Assembly: GCA_022728415.1 (NCBI GenBank)
Contig: JAIJJM010000128.1
Location: 1-6,356, forward strand
From: Collinsella sp.
Lineage (GTDB): Bacteria > Actinomycetota > Coriobacteriia > Coriobacteriales > Coriobacteriaceae
DNA length: 6,356 nt
Direction: 5' to 3'
Numbering within the stretch: position 1 is the first letter of the stretch; the number at the start of each line of letters is the position of its first letter. Below the pieces are notes generated by a model. That model ran no database searches and was not told where the DNA came from. It saw only the letters and a list, made by a program, of their open reading frames with translations. Made by a program: the position numbers and the translations under genes. Shown here in pieces: positions 1 to 6,356 of the stretch.

Positions 1-1863
1 CATACCCTGATTGGCGCGGGCAACCAGCAGGGCGGGCTGGATATCTCCAACCTGCTCAAACCGGCGCTGGCGCGCGGCGAGCTGAAAACCATCGCCGCCA
101 CCACCTGGAGCGAGTACAAAAAATACTTCGAAAAAGATGCCGCCCTGTCGCGCCGCTTCCAGTTGGTGAAGGTCAGCGAACCCAACGCTGCCGAAGCCAC
201 CATTATTCTGCGCGGTCTGTCGGCGGTCTATGAACAGTCTCACGGCGTGCTGATTGATGATGACGCCTTGCAGGCCGCTGCGACATTAAGCGAGCGTTAT
301 CTCTCCGGGCGTCAGTTACCGGACAAAGCGATTGATGTGCTGGATACCGCCTGCGCCCGTGTGGCCATCAACCTGTCGTCGCCGCCGAAGCAAATCTCGG
401 CGCTGACCACTCTGAGCCACCAGCAGGAGGCGGAAATTCGCCAGCTTGAGCGCGAGCTTCGCATCGGACTGCGTACCGACACATCACGGATGACCGAGGT
501 GCTGGTGCAGTATGATGAAACGCTGACGGCGCTGGATGAACTGGAAGCGGCCTGGCACCAGCAGCAGACGCTGGTCCGGGAGATTATTGCGCTGCGCCAG
601 CAGTTACTGGGCGTGGCAGAGGACGATGCGGCGCCGTTGCCGGACGCAGATACCGTGGAGGATACGCAGCCAGAGTCAGAACAGGATAATACCGGTGCTA
701 AACTGGCTGATGAAGCTGGCAGCGAACAGCCGGAAGAGACCGCAGAAACAGTTTCCCCGGTGCAGCGACTGGCACAGCTCACTGCCGAACTGGACGCCCT
801 GCATAACGACCGGTTGCTGGTCTCCCCGCACGTCGATAAAAAACAGATTGCGGCGGTGATTGCCGAATGGACCGGCGTACCGCTTAACCGCCTGTCACAG
901 AATGAGATGTCGGTCATCACCGACCTGCCGGTATGGCTGGGTGACACCATCAAAGGCCAGGACCTGGCGATTGCCAGCCTGCATAAACACCTGCTGACTG
1001 CACGCGCCGACCTGCGTCGTCCGGGACGCCCACTCGGCGCGTTTCTGCTGGCCGGTCCCAGCGGCGTGGGTAAAACCGAAACCGTCCTGCAACTGGCAGA
1101 ACTGCTCTACGGCGGTCGCCAGTACCTGACCACCATCAATATGTCCGAGTTCCAGGAAAAACACACCGTCTCGCGGCTGATTGGCTCCCCTCCGGGCTAT
1201 GTCGGCTATGGCGAAGGCGGCGTACTGACCGAAGCGATTCGCCAGAAACCGTACTCGGTGGTGCTGCTTGATGAAGTGGAAAAAGCGCACCCGGATGTCC
1301 TCAACCTGTTCTACCAGGCGTTCGACAAGGGCGAGATGGCAGACGGCGAAGGCCGACTGATTGACTGTAAGAATATCGTTTTCTTCCTCACCTCCAACCT
1401 TGGTTACCAGGTGATTGTTGAACACGCGGATGACCCGGAAACCATGCAGGAAGTGCTGTATCCGGTGCTGGCGGACTTCTTTAAACCAGCCCTGCTGGCG
1501 CGTATGGAAGTGGTGCCGTACCTGCCTCTGTCGAAAGAGACGCTCACCACCATTATCGACGGGAAACTGGCCCGCCTGGATAACGTGCTGCGCAGCCGCT
1601 TTGATGCGGACGTGATTATTGAGTCGGAAGTGACGGACGAGATCATGAGCCGCGTCACCCGCGCGGAAAACGGCGCAAGGATGCTGGAGTCCGTCATTGA
1701 CGGCGACATGCTGCCCCCGCTCTCGCTGCTGCTGTTGCAGAAAATGGCGGCCAACACGGCGATTGCCCGCATCCGCCTGTCGGCGGCAGACGGCGCGTTC
1801 ACGGCAGACGTGGAAGATGCTCTGGACGACGAGTCTGTCACAGAGGATGAAACGGATTTATGA
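1..1863 (+). CDS. clpV: T6SS sheath-disassembly AAA+ ATPase ClpV (TssH), 5' end cut by the window
   Basis: ClpV is a cytoplasmic hexameric Clp/Hsp100 ATPase that binds the contracted TssB/TssC sheath and unfolds TssC to recycle it. The frame is open from base 1, so the true start lies upstream; 620 residues are visible of a family usually near 850-900. Residue 1 is probably the His ending the D1 Walker B motif (DEAH). D1 continues with the sensor-1 segment [10 protein letters not shown], an Arg-finger segment LSRRF and the small domain with [11 protein letters not shown] middle coiled-coil region spans about residues 135-205, followed by an unusual acidic stretch (207-250). D2 is complete: Walker A GPSGVGKT (1054-1077), pore loop GYVG (1195-1206), Walker B VLLDE (1261-1275), sensor 1 LTSN (1387-1398), Arg finger ALLARM (Arg codon 1501-1503) and sensor 2 GAR (1672-1680). 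The WTGVPL motif before D2 is typical. The missing N-terminal domain would carry the TssC-binding site. General ClpB is unlikely because of the short middle domain and the T6SS neighbours. Confidence 0.97.
   Translation, partial: HTLIGAGNQQGGLDISNLLKPALARGELKTIAATTWSEYKKYFEKDAALSRRFQLVKVSEPNAAEATIILRGLSAVYEQSHGVLIDDDALQAAATLSERYLSGRQLPDKAIDVLDTACARVAINLSSPPKQISALTTLSHQQEAEIRQLERELRIGLRTDTSRMTEVLVQYDETLTALDELEAAWHQQQTLVREIIALRQQLLGVAEDDAAPLPDADTVEDTQPESEQDNTGAKLADEAGSEQPEETAETVSPVQRLAQLTAELDALHNDRLLVSPHVDKKQIAAVIAEWTGVPLNRLSQNEMSVITDLPVWLGDTIKGQDLAIASLHKHLLTARADLRRPGRPLGAFLLAGPSGVGKTETVLQLAELLYGGRQYLTTINMSEFQEKHTVSRLIGSPPGYVGYGEGGVLTEAIRQKPYSVVLLDEVEKAHPDVLNLFYQAFDKGEMADGEGRLIDCKNIVFFLTSNLGYQVIVEHADDPETMQEVLYPVLADFFKPALLARMEVVPYLPLSKETLTTIIDGKLARLDNVLRSRFDADVIIESEVTDEIMSRVTRAENGARMLESVIDGDMLPPLSLLLLQKMAANTAIARIRLSAADGAFTADVEDALDDESVTEDETDL
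1860..1863 (+). promoter_or_regulatory. clpV/vasI stop-start overlap (ATGA), likely translational coupling
   Basis: The TGA stop of clpV (1861-1863) overlaps the ATG of vasI (1860-1862). A purine-rich AGAGGA at 1842-1847, inside the clpV end, could serve as ribosome binding site, although its 12-base spacing is long. The overlap suggests that ribosomes finishing clpV reinitiate on vasI; the coupling is inferred, the overlap is seen directly. Confidence 0.7.
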
Positions 1864-2603
1864 GCAGGTTGCGCGTTTTCCGGCAGACAGGATGGTTTAT
1901 CGCAGGCCTGGTGGCGGGCTTACCCGCCAGTGCCGCGCCCGCAGAAACATCGTCACTGGCCGGTGTGGAGGTAGCCGTCGCCACTGCGACCCCGCCGGAT
2001 GCGACTGCCACGTTACATGCCATGCAGTCCTGTCGGCAGGAGACGGCGGCGCTGGAGCGGCTTGACTGTTACGACCGCCTGCTGGCACCACTGTCCCCGT
2101 CAGGATTTAACGGGGCACTGGTCAAAGCCAGCTTTGTGGGCGAAGCCTGGACCCGCGCTACGGAGCAGGAAAAACGCCGCCAGGGCAACACCACAGAGCT
2201 GCTGGTGACGCAGGTGCCGGGGGAACGCCCGACGGTGGTGATAACCACCCCGGCTATCGGCCATGTTCCGCCGCGCCCGGTGCTGATGTTCAGTTGCGTG
2301 GACAATATCACCCGGATGCAGGTGGCGCTGATGCACCCTCTGGATGTTCATGATATCGCCGTCACCCTGAATGCCGACAGCCGGGCATTGCGCAGCCACT
2401 GGTTTGTGCGCGAGAACGGCACTCTGCTGGAATCCAGCCGGGGGCTGTCCGGGATTGATGAAATTAAGCAACTGTTCGGCGCAAAAACGCTGATGGTGGA
2501 TACCGGCGCAGACAACGCCGCCGGAAAGCTGACCTTTAACATTGACGGGCTGGCAAGGGCGATTGCTCCCCTGCGCGATGCCTGCCACTGGGCGGGAGAA
2601 TAA
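1860..2603 (+). CDS. vasI: T6SS-associated periplasmic protein VasI/TagO (VC_A0118 family)
   Basis: This 247-residue protein fits the VasI/TagO accessory family found in many T6SS clusters. The family is thought to act in the periplasm, but its molecular role is not well established. The N-terminus looks like a Sec signal peptide: basic residues (Arg3, Arg5, Arg8), a hydrophobic core at about 12-21 and a plausible cleavage site after Ala-Ser-Ala at residue 25. There is no lipobox Cys, so a lipoprotein is unlikely. The mature part has Cys58 and Cys70 in the family signature (QSCRQE, then ERLDCYDRL), plus Cys146 (FSCVDN) and Cys242 (DACHW) close to the end. Four cysteines in an exported protein suggest two disulfides (inference). 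The ATG overlapping the clpV stop is favoured because it includes the signal peptide. The gene sits between clpV and tssA, the same neighbours as in Vibrio cholerae apart from the regulator vasH. tagO is used as an alternative name. Confidence 0.88.
   Translation: MSRLRVFRQTGWFIAGLVAGLPASAAPAETSSLAGVEVAVATATPPDATATLHAMQSCRQETAALERLDCYDRLLAPLSPSGFNGALVKASFVGEAWTRATEQEKRRQGNTTELLVTQVPGERPTVVITTPAIGHVPPRPVLMFSCVDNITRMQVALMHPLDVHDIAVTLNADSRALRSHWFVRENGTLLESSRGLSGIDEIKQLFGAKTLMVDTGADNAAGKLTFNIDGLARAIAPLRDACHWAGE
2594..2598 (+). promoter_or_regulatory. Ribosome binding site setting the tssA start
   Basis: GGGAG lies 9 bases before the ATG at 2608, inside the last codons of vasI. It supports 2608 over the upstream in-frame ATG at 2542, which would overlap vasI by 62 bases, and over the ATG at 2614, which is 15 bases away. 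Confidence 0.7.
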
Positions 2604-2607
2604 AAAT

Positions 2608-4023
2608 ATGGCAATGGACTTACGCGATCCGAATGTCTGGGTATCGCACCTGCTGGAAAACCTGCCGGAAGAGAAACTGGCATCGGCGCTGAAGGACGAC
2701 AACCCGGACTGGGAGTATATCGACGGTGGGATTGTCAAACTGGGATCGCTGGCGCACAGCCAGCTGGATATCCCTGAACTCCAGCACCGGGGACTGGTCC
2801 TTCTGGCTTCGGAGAGTAAGGATTTTCGCCTGCTGGCGCATCTGCTGAGAACCCTGCAACATGCCGGTGATCCGCTCCTGGCCTTGCGCCTGCTGGCGCT
2901 GTATGTGGAGCATTACTGGGCGGTAGCCGCGCCGCAGAATATGGCACATAAAAAACGCTTTGCCAGCCAGGTTATTAAACGCTTCGAAACAGGTATTGAC
3001 GCTTTTTCACAGAACGCCGCCACAGCGCAGCGCGATGCGCTGCTAGGTGAACTGGCGAAACTGGCGCAATGCTGGCAGTCACATAATGCCCCGGAACTAG
3101 CACAGGCTACTGATGATCTTTTTGCCCTTTACCAGCGTGCGTTTAATCGTGCGGCACCGGCTCCAGCCCCCACTCCGGCGGCCTCCAGTAGTTCACCACA
3201 GACGATCGCCACGTCTGAAAGCGGCGTGACGCATACCAGTACTCCGACTCCACAGATCGCCATCGACAGTCACGACGACAAAACCTGGCGCGACACACTG
3301 TTAAAAGTGGCGGCCATTTTATGCGAGCGCCAACCGGAATCGCCGCAGGGCTATCGCCTGCGTCGCCATGCCCTGTGGCTAACCATCACCAGTACGCCCC
3401 AGGCGGAAAGCGATAGACGTACTCCACTGGCTGCGGTCTCTGCCGATATGGTGGCGGATTACCAGTCCCGGCTTGCCAGCGCGGATATGGAGCTGTGGCA
3501 GCAGGTGGAAAAAAGCGTACTGCTGGCACCCTACTGGCTGGACGGTCACTACATTTCTGCACAGACGGCGCACCGTCTTGGTTATACCGCTGTAGCCGAT
3601 GCCATCCGCGATGAAGTCGTTTCCTTTCTTGGCCGTCTGCCCGCGCTCGCTGATCTTCTGTTTAACGACCACACACCGTTTGTTTCTGAAAAAACGAAGC
3701 AATGGCTTGCAAATCAGCCAGGTAACCAGTCCGCGCCAGTCATACAGGTGAGTAATGAAGATATTCAGGCTGCGCGGTTGTGTTTTGATGAGCAGGGGCT
3801 GGAAGCCGCCTTACGGTATCTGGATACGTTACCCGCCGGTGAACCCCGCGACCAGTTCCACCGGCAGTATTTTGGCGCGCAGCTTATGGAAGAGGCGGGG
3901 CTGGTACAGCTTGCGCAACAGCAGTACAGGATGTTGTTCAGGATGGGATTGCAGATGATGGTGGCAGACTGGGAGCCGTCCCTGCTTGAGCAGCTAGAAC
4001 AAAAATTCACGGCAGAACAATAA
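2608..4023 (+). CDS. tssA: T6SS assembly and cap protein TssA, long VasJ type (VC_A0119 family)
   Basis: TssA contacts the membrane complex and baseplate, then stays at the distal end of the growing tail to coordinate tube and sheath polymerisation (family knowledge). The protein has 471 residues from the ATG at 2608. An ImpA_N domain lies at about residues 30-110, containing DWEYIDGG (from residue 34) and LGSLAHSQLD. Helical sequence follows to about 180, then a low-complexity Ala/Pro/Ser/Thr linker (about 182-220). The middle-to-C-terminal part has the family motifs SPQGYRLRRHALW (from about 245), APYWLDG (307-313) and FLGRLPALADLLF (340-352) with TPF just after. A helical VasJ-type end (about 379-471) finishes with WEPSLLEQLE from residue 455. 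This layout resembles the long TssA of Vibrio cholerae and enteroaggregative E. coli rather than the short TssA class. No signal peptide or membrane segment is evident, consistent with a cytoplasmic protein. It starts 4 bases after vasI and ends 18 bases before tssM, so it is almost certainly in the same operon. Confidence 0.93.
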   Translation: MAMDLRDPNVWVSHLLENLPEEKLASALKDDNPDWEYIDGGIVKLGSLAHSQLDIPELQHRGLVLLASESKDFRLLAHLLRTLQHAGDPLLALRLLALYVEHYWAVAAPQNMAHKKRFASQVIKRFETGIDAFSQNAATAQRDALLGELAKLAQCWQSHNAPELAQATDDLFALYQRAFNRAAPAPAPTPAASSSSPQTIATSESGVTHTSTPTPQIAIDSHDDKTWRDTLLKVAAILCERQPESPQGYRLRRHALWLTITSTPQAESDRRTPLAAVSADMVADYQSRLASADMELWQQVEKSVLLAPYWLDGHYISAQTAHRLGYTAVADAIRDEVVSFLGRLPALADLLFNDHTPFVSEKTKQWLANQPGNQSAPVIQVSNEDIQAARLCFDEQGLEAALRYLDTLPAGEPRDQFHRQYFGAQLMEEAGLVQLAQQQYRMLFRMGLQMMVADWEPSLLEQLEQKFTAEQ

Positions 4024-4031
4024 AAGAGAAC

Positions 4032-4036
4032 AGGAG
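4032..4036 (+). promoter_or_regulatory. Strong Shine-Dalgarno for the GTG start of tssM
   Basis: AGGAG is followed by five T residues and then GTG at 4042. The spacing is good, and this site decides the start: the TTG at 4040 is out of frame with tssM, and the next in-frame ATG (4102) has no comparable site at the right distance and would trim the first 20 residues. Confidence 0.82.
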
Positions 4037-4041
4037 TTTTT

Positions 4042-6356
4042 GTGTTCAGATTACCAACACCCCGACTATTCAGCGGACTCAAATCAGCCCTGCGCCCGGC
4101 GATGCCCCGATTTAAAGTCTCTGCATTCTGGCTGCTGATACTGGCGTGGATTTTCCTGCTGGTTTGGATCTGGTGGAAAGGCCCGACGTGGACGCTGTAT
4201 GAAGAGCAGTGGCTCAAACCACTGGCGAACCGCTGGCTGGCAACGGCGGCGTGGGGGATTATTGCCCTGGTGTGGCTTACCGTCCGGGTAATGAAGCGCC
4301 TGCAACAGCTTGAAAAACAGCAAAAACAACAGCGCGAGGAAGCCATTGATCCGCTCAGTGTGGAACTGAACGCCCAGCAGCGTTACCTCGACCGCTGGCT
4401 GCTGCGCCTGCAACGCCATCTCGACAACCGCCGTTTCCTGTGGCAGTTGCCGTGGTATATGGTCATCGGCCCGGCGGGCAGTGGCAAAACGACACTGCTG
4501 CGCGAGGGGTTTCCGTCCGACATTATTTATGCCCCGGAGGGCGCACGCGGCGCAGAACAACGCCTGTACCTCACGCCCCATGTCGGTAAACAGGCGGTGA
4601 TCTTTGATATCGACGGCACACTCTGCGCTCCCGCTGATGCGGATATCCTGCATCGCCGTCTGTGGGAACATGCCCTCGGCTGGCTGAAAGAAAAGCGCGC
4701 GCGCCAGCCGCTGAACGGGATTATTCTGACACTCGATTTACCCGATCTGCTGACCGCAGACAAACGCCGCCGCGAGCATCTGTTACAGACGCTGCGCAGC
4801 CGCTTACAGGATATACGCCAGCATCTTCACTGCCAGTTACCGGTTTACGTGGTACTGACCCGGCTTGATTTATTACAGGGTTTTGCCGCCCTGTTCCAGT
4901 CACTCAACAGACAGGATCGCGATGCGATTCTGGGCGTCACGTTCACCCGCCGTGCCCATGAAAATGATGACTGGCGAACAGAGTTGAATGCTTTCTGGCA
5001 GACATGGGTGGATCGAATGAATCTGGCGTTGCCGGATCTGATGGTCGCTCAGACTCACACCCGCGCGTCTTTATTCAGTTTTTCCCGCCAGATGCAGGGA
5101 AGCCGTGAACCGCTGGTGTCACTGCTTGAGGGTCTGCTTGATGGCGAAAATATGAACGTGATGCTGCGTGGTGTCTATCTCACCTCTTCGCTTCAGCGTG
5201 GACAGATGGATGATATATTCACCCAGTCTGCCGCCCGCCAGTACCGGCTGGGCAATAACCCACTGGCGTCCTGGCCCCTGGTGGACACCGCGCCTTATTT
5301 CACCCGCAGCCTGTTCCCGCAGGCATTACTCGCAGAGCCTAATCTGGCAACAGAGAGCCGCGCCTGGCTGATACGTTCCCGTCGCCGCCTGACGGTTTTC
5401 TCTGCCACAGGCGGCGTGGCAGCACTGCTGCTCATCACCGGCTGGCATCACTATTACAACGGTAACTATCAGTCCGGCATCACCGTGCTTAAGCAGGCCA
5501 AAGCCTTTATGGACGTGCCGCCTCCGCAGGGGGAAGATGACTTTGGCAACCTGCAACTGCCGCTCCTGAACCCGGTACGCGATGCCACACTGGCCTATGG
5601 CGACTGGGGCGACCGCAGCCGTCTGGCCGATATGGGACTGTACCAGGGACGACGTATCGGGCCTTATGTGGAACAGACCTATCTGCAACTGCTGGAGCAA
5701 CGTTACCTGCCCTCGCTGTTTAACGGGCTGGTCAAAGCGATGAACGCCGCGCCGCCGGAGAGTGAAGAAAAACTCGCGGTGCTGCGCGTAATGCGAATGC
5801 TTGAGGACAAAAGCGGACGTAACAATGAGGTGGTGAAGCAGTATATGGCAAAACGCTGGAGCGAAAAATTCCACGGCCAGCGCGATATCCAGGCACAACT
5901 GATGTCCCATCTTGACTACGCGCTGGCTCATACTGACTGGCATGCAGAGCGTCAGGCGGGCGACGGTGACGCTATCAGCCGTTGGACGCCATATGACAAG
6001 CCCGTGGTATCAGCACAGAAAGAACTGAGCAAACTGCCTGTCTACCAGCGGGTTTACCAGAGCCTGAAAACGCGGGCGCTGGGCGTTCTTCCTGCCGACC
6101 TCAATCTGCGTGACCAGGTAGGGCCAACCTTTGACCAGGTGTTTACATCTGCCGATGACAACAAACTGGTTGTTCCACAGTTTCTTACCCGTTACGGCCT
6201 GCAAAGCTATTTTGTAAAACAGCGCGATGAACTGGTTGAACTGACGGCAATGGATTCCTGGGTACTCAACCTCACCCGCAGTGTGAAATACAGTGACGCC
6301 GACCGCGCGGAAATCCAGCGCCAGTTGACCGAGCAGTATATCAGCGACTACACCGC
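4042..6356 (+). CDS. tssM: T6SS inner-membrane complex protein TssM (IcmF/VasK family), 3' end cut by the window
   Basis: TssM spans the inner membrane and, with TssL and the lipoprotein TssJ, builds the trans-envelope complex that docks the tail. The frame is open from GTG 4042 to the window end: 771 residues of a family usually near 1,100-1,200, so the C-terminal TssJ-binding region is missing. Membrane segments are visible at about residues 29-45 and 65-82, forming a hairpin with a short periplasmic loop, and at about 450-468. Between the second and third lies a cytoplasmic domain that opens with a Lys/Gln-rich helical stretch (83-107) and has Walker A GPAGSGKT (143-150; 4468-4491). Segments IILTLDLPDLL and PVYVVLTRLDLLQGF match the G-protein-like core of IcmF proteins. 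The usual DTAG reads DIDG (189-192) and the TKxD-type motif reads TRLD (273-276). After the third segment comes the start of the large periplasmic IcmF-related domain. It follows tssA by 18 bases with its own strong ribosome binding site. Confidence 0.94.
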   Translation, partial: MFRLPTPRLFSGLKSALRPAMPRFKVSAFWLLILAWIFLLVWIWWKGPTWTLYEEQWLKPLANRWLATAAWGIIALVWLTVRVMKRLQQLEKQQKQQREEAIDPLSVELNAQQRYLDRWLLRLQRHLDNRRFLWQLPWYMVIGPAGSGKTTLLREGFPSDIIYAPEGARGAEQRLYLTPHVGKQAVIFDIDGTLCAPADADILHRRLWEHALGWLKEKRARQPLNGIILTLDLPDLLTADKRRREHLLQTLRSRLQDIRQHLHCQLPVYVVLTRLDLLQGFAALFQSLNRQDRDAILGVTFTRRAHENDDWRTELNAFWQTWVDRMNLALPDLMVAQTHTRASLFSFSRQMQGSREPLVSLLEGLLDGENMNVMLRGVYLTSSLQRGQMDDIFTQSAARQYRLGNNPLASWPLVDTAPYFTRSLFPQALLAEPNLATESRAWLIRSRRRLTVFSATGGVAALLLITGWHHYYNGNYQSGITVLKQAKAFMDVPPPQGEDDFGNLQLPLLNPVRDATLAYGDWGDRSRLADMGLYQGRRIGPYVEQTYLQLLEQRYLPSLFNGLVKAMNAAPPESEEKLAVLRVMRMLEDKSGRNNEVVKQYMAKRWSEKFHGQRDIQAQLMSHLDYALAHTDWHAERQAGDGDAISRWTPYDKPVVSAQKELSKLPVYQRVYQSLKTRALGVLPADLNLRDQVGPTFDQVFTSADDNKLVVPQFLTRYGLQSYFVKQRDELVELTAMDSWVLNLTRSVKYSDADRAEIQRQLTEQYISDYT

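Noticed and set aside
163..165. ATG at 163 as the start of clpV
   Set aside because: The same frame is open from base 1 and encodes conserved D1 sequence (HTLIGAG, then [13 protein letters not shown]), so this Met is internal.
312..953. Long antisense reading frame (213 codons) opposite clpV
   Set aside because: It is Ser/Cys-rich nonsense created by the codon bias of clpV on the other strand, with no recognisable domain.
2542..2607. Upstream in-frame ATG giving tssA 22 extra residues
   Set aside because: It would overlap vasI by 62 bases, and the extra residues look like out-of-frame vasI. The ATG at 2608 has a well-spaced ribosome site.
2100..2738. Antisense reading frame (212 codons) across vasI and the tssA start
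   Set aside because: It runs across two well-supported genes, has no recognisable motif and fits a shadow frame of GC-rich coding DNA.
4037..4041. T5 tract between tssA and tssM as an intrinsic terminator
   Set aside because: There is no GC-rich hairpin before it, and it fits the spacer between the ribosome site and the GTG start.
5326..5943. Antisense reading frame (205 codons) opposite tssM, with other antisense frames at 3765-4346 and 4084-4671
   Set aside because: The + strand frame is a continuous TssM protein with family motifs and membrane segments; the antisense products show no family features.
1..6356. A new defence, toxin or mobile system hidden in the window
   Set aside because: All but about 22 bases are covered by four recognisable T6SS genes. 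I saw no effector or immunity gene, Rhs/VgrG/PAAR sequence, inverted repeats, transposase, integrase or repeat array.

Overview
This window is an internal piece of a type VI secretion system (T6SS) gene cluster, all on the + strand and tightly packed. It holds four genes in the order clpV (tssH), vasI (tagO), tssA (vasJ-type), tssM (vasK/icmF). The first and last genes are cut by the window edges. Codon use that looks fairly GC-rich, the proteins themselves and the gene order point to a gamma-proteobacterium, most likely an Enterobacteriaceae member such as Escherichia, Enterobacter, Klebsiella or Citrobacter. The genus cannot be fixed by eye. The same order, with one extra gene, occurs in the Vibrio cholerae cluster (VCA0116 to VCA0120, vasG-vasH-vasI-vasJ-vasK).

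Layout: bases 1-1863 encode the last 620 residues of the sheath-disassembly ATPase ClpV. The first codon is probably the His that follows the Walker B acidic residues of its first ATPase domain. The clpV stop and the vasI start overlap as ATGA (1860-1863). vasI (1860-2603) encodes a predicted secreted periplasmic accessory protein with four cysteines. Four bases later, tssA (2608-4023) encodes a 471-residue long-type TssA with an ImpA_N domain, a low-complexity linker and a VasJ-type C-terminal part. Eighteen bases later a GTG start with a strong Shine-Dalgarno opens tssM (4042 to beyond 6356). The 771 visible residues contain two N-terminal membrane segments, a cytoplasmic NTPase-like domain, a third membrane segment and the beginning of the periplasmic domain.

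How they work together (family knowledge): TssM, with TssL and TssJ, forms the membrane complex across the envelope. TssA joins the membrane complex and baseplate, then caps the growing tail tube and sheath. ClpV takes apart the contracted TssB/TssC sheath so that subunits can be reused. VasI/TagO is a conserved accessory protein whose molecular role is not well defined.

The tight spacing suggests one polycistronic transcript. I saw no convincing promoter, terminator, RNA gene, repeat, insertion sequence or CRISPR array, and no non-coding stretch longer than 18 bases. I did not find a new system here. The points worth a second look are details of known T6SS parts: an acidic insert and tail in ClpV, the lack of a vasH-like regulator between clpV and vasI, altered nucleotide-binding motifs in TssM, and an architecture of TssA that predicts a distal-end partner elsewhere in the cluster.
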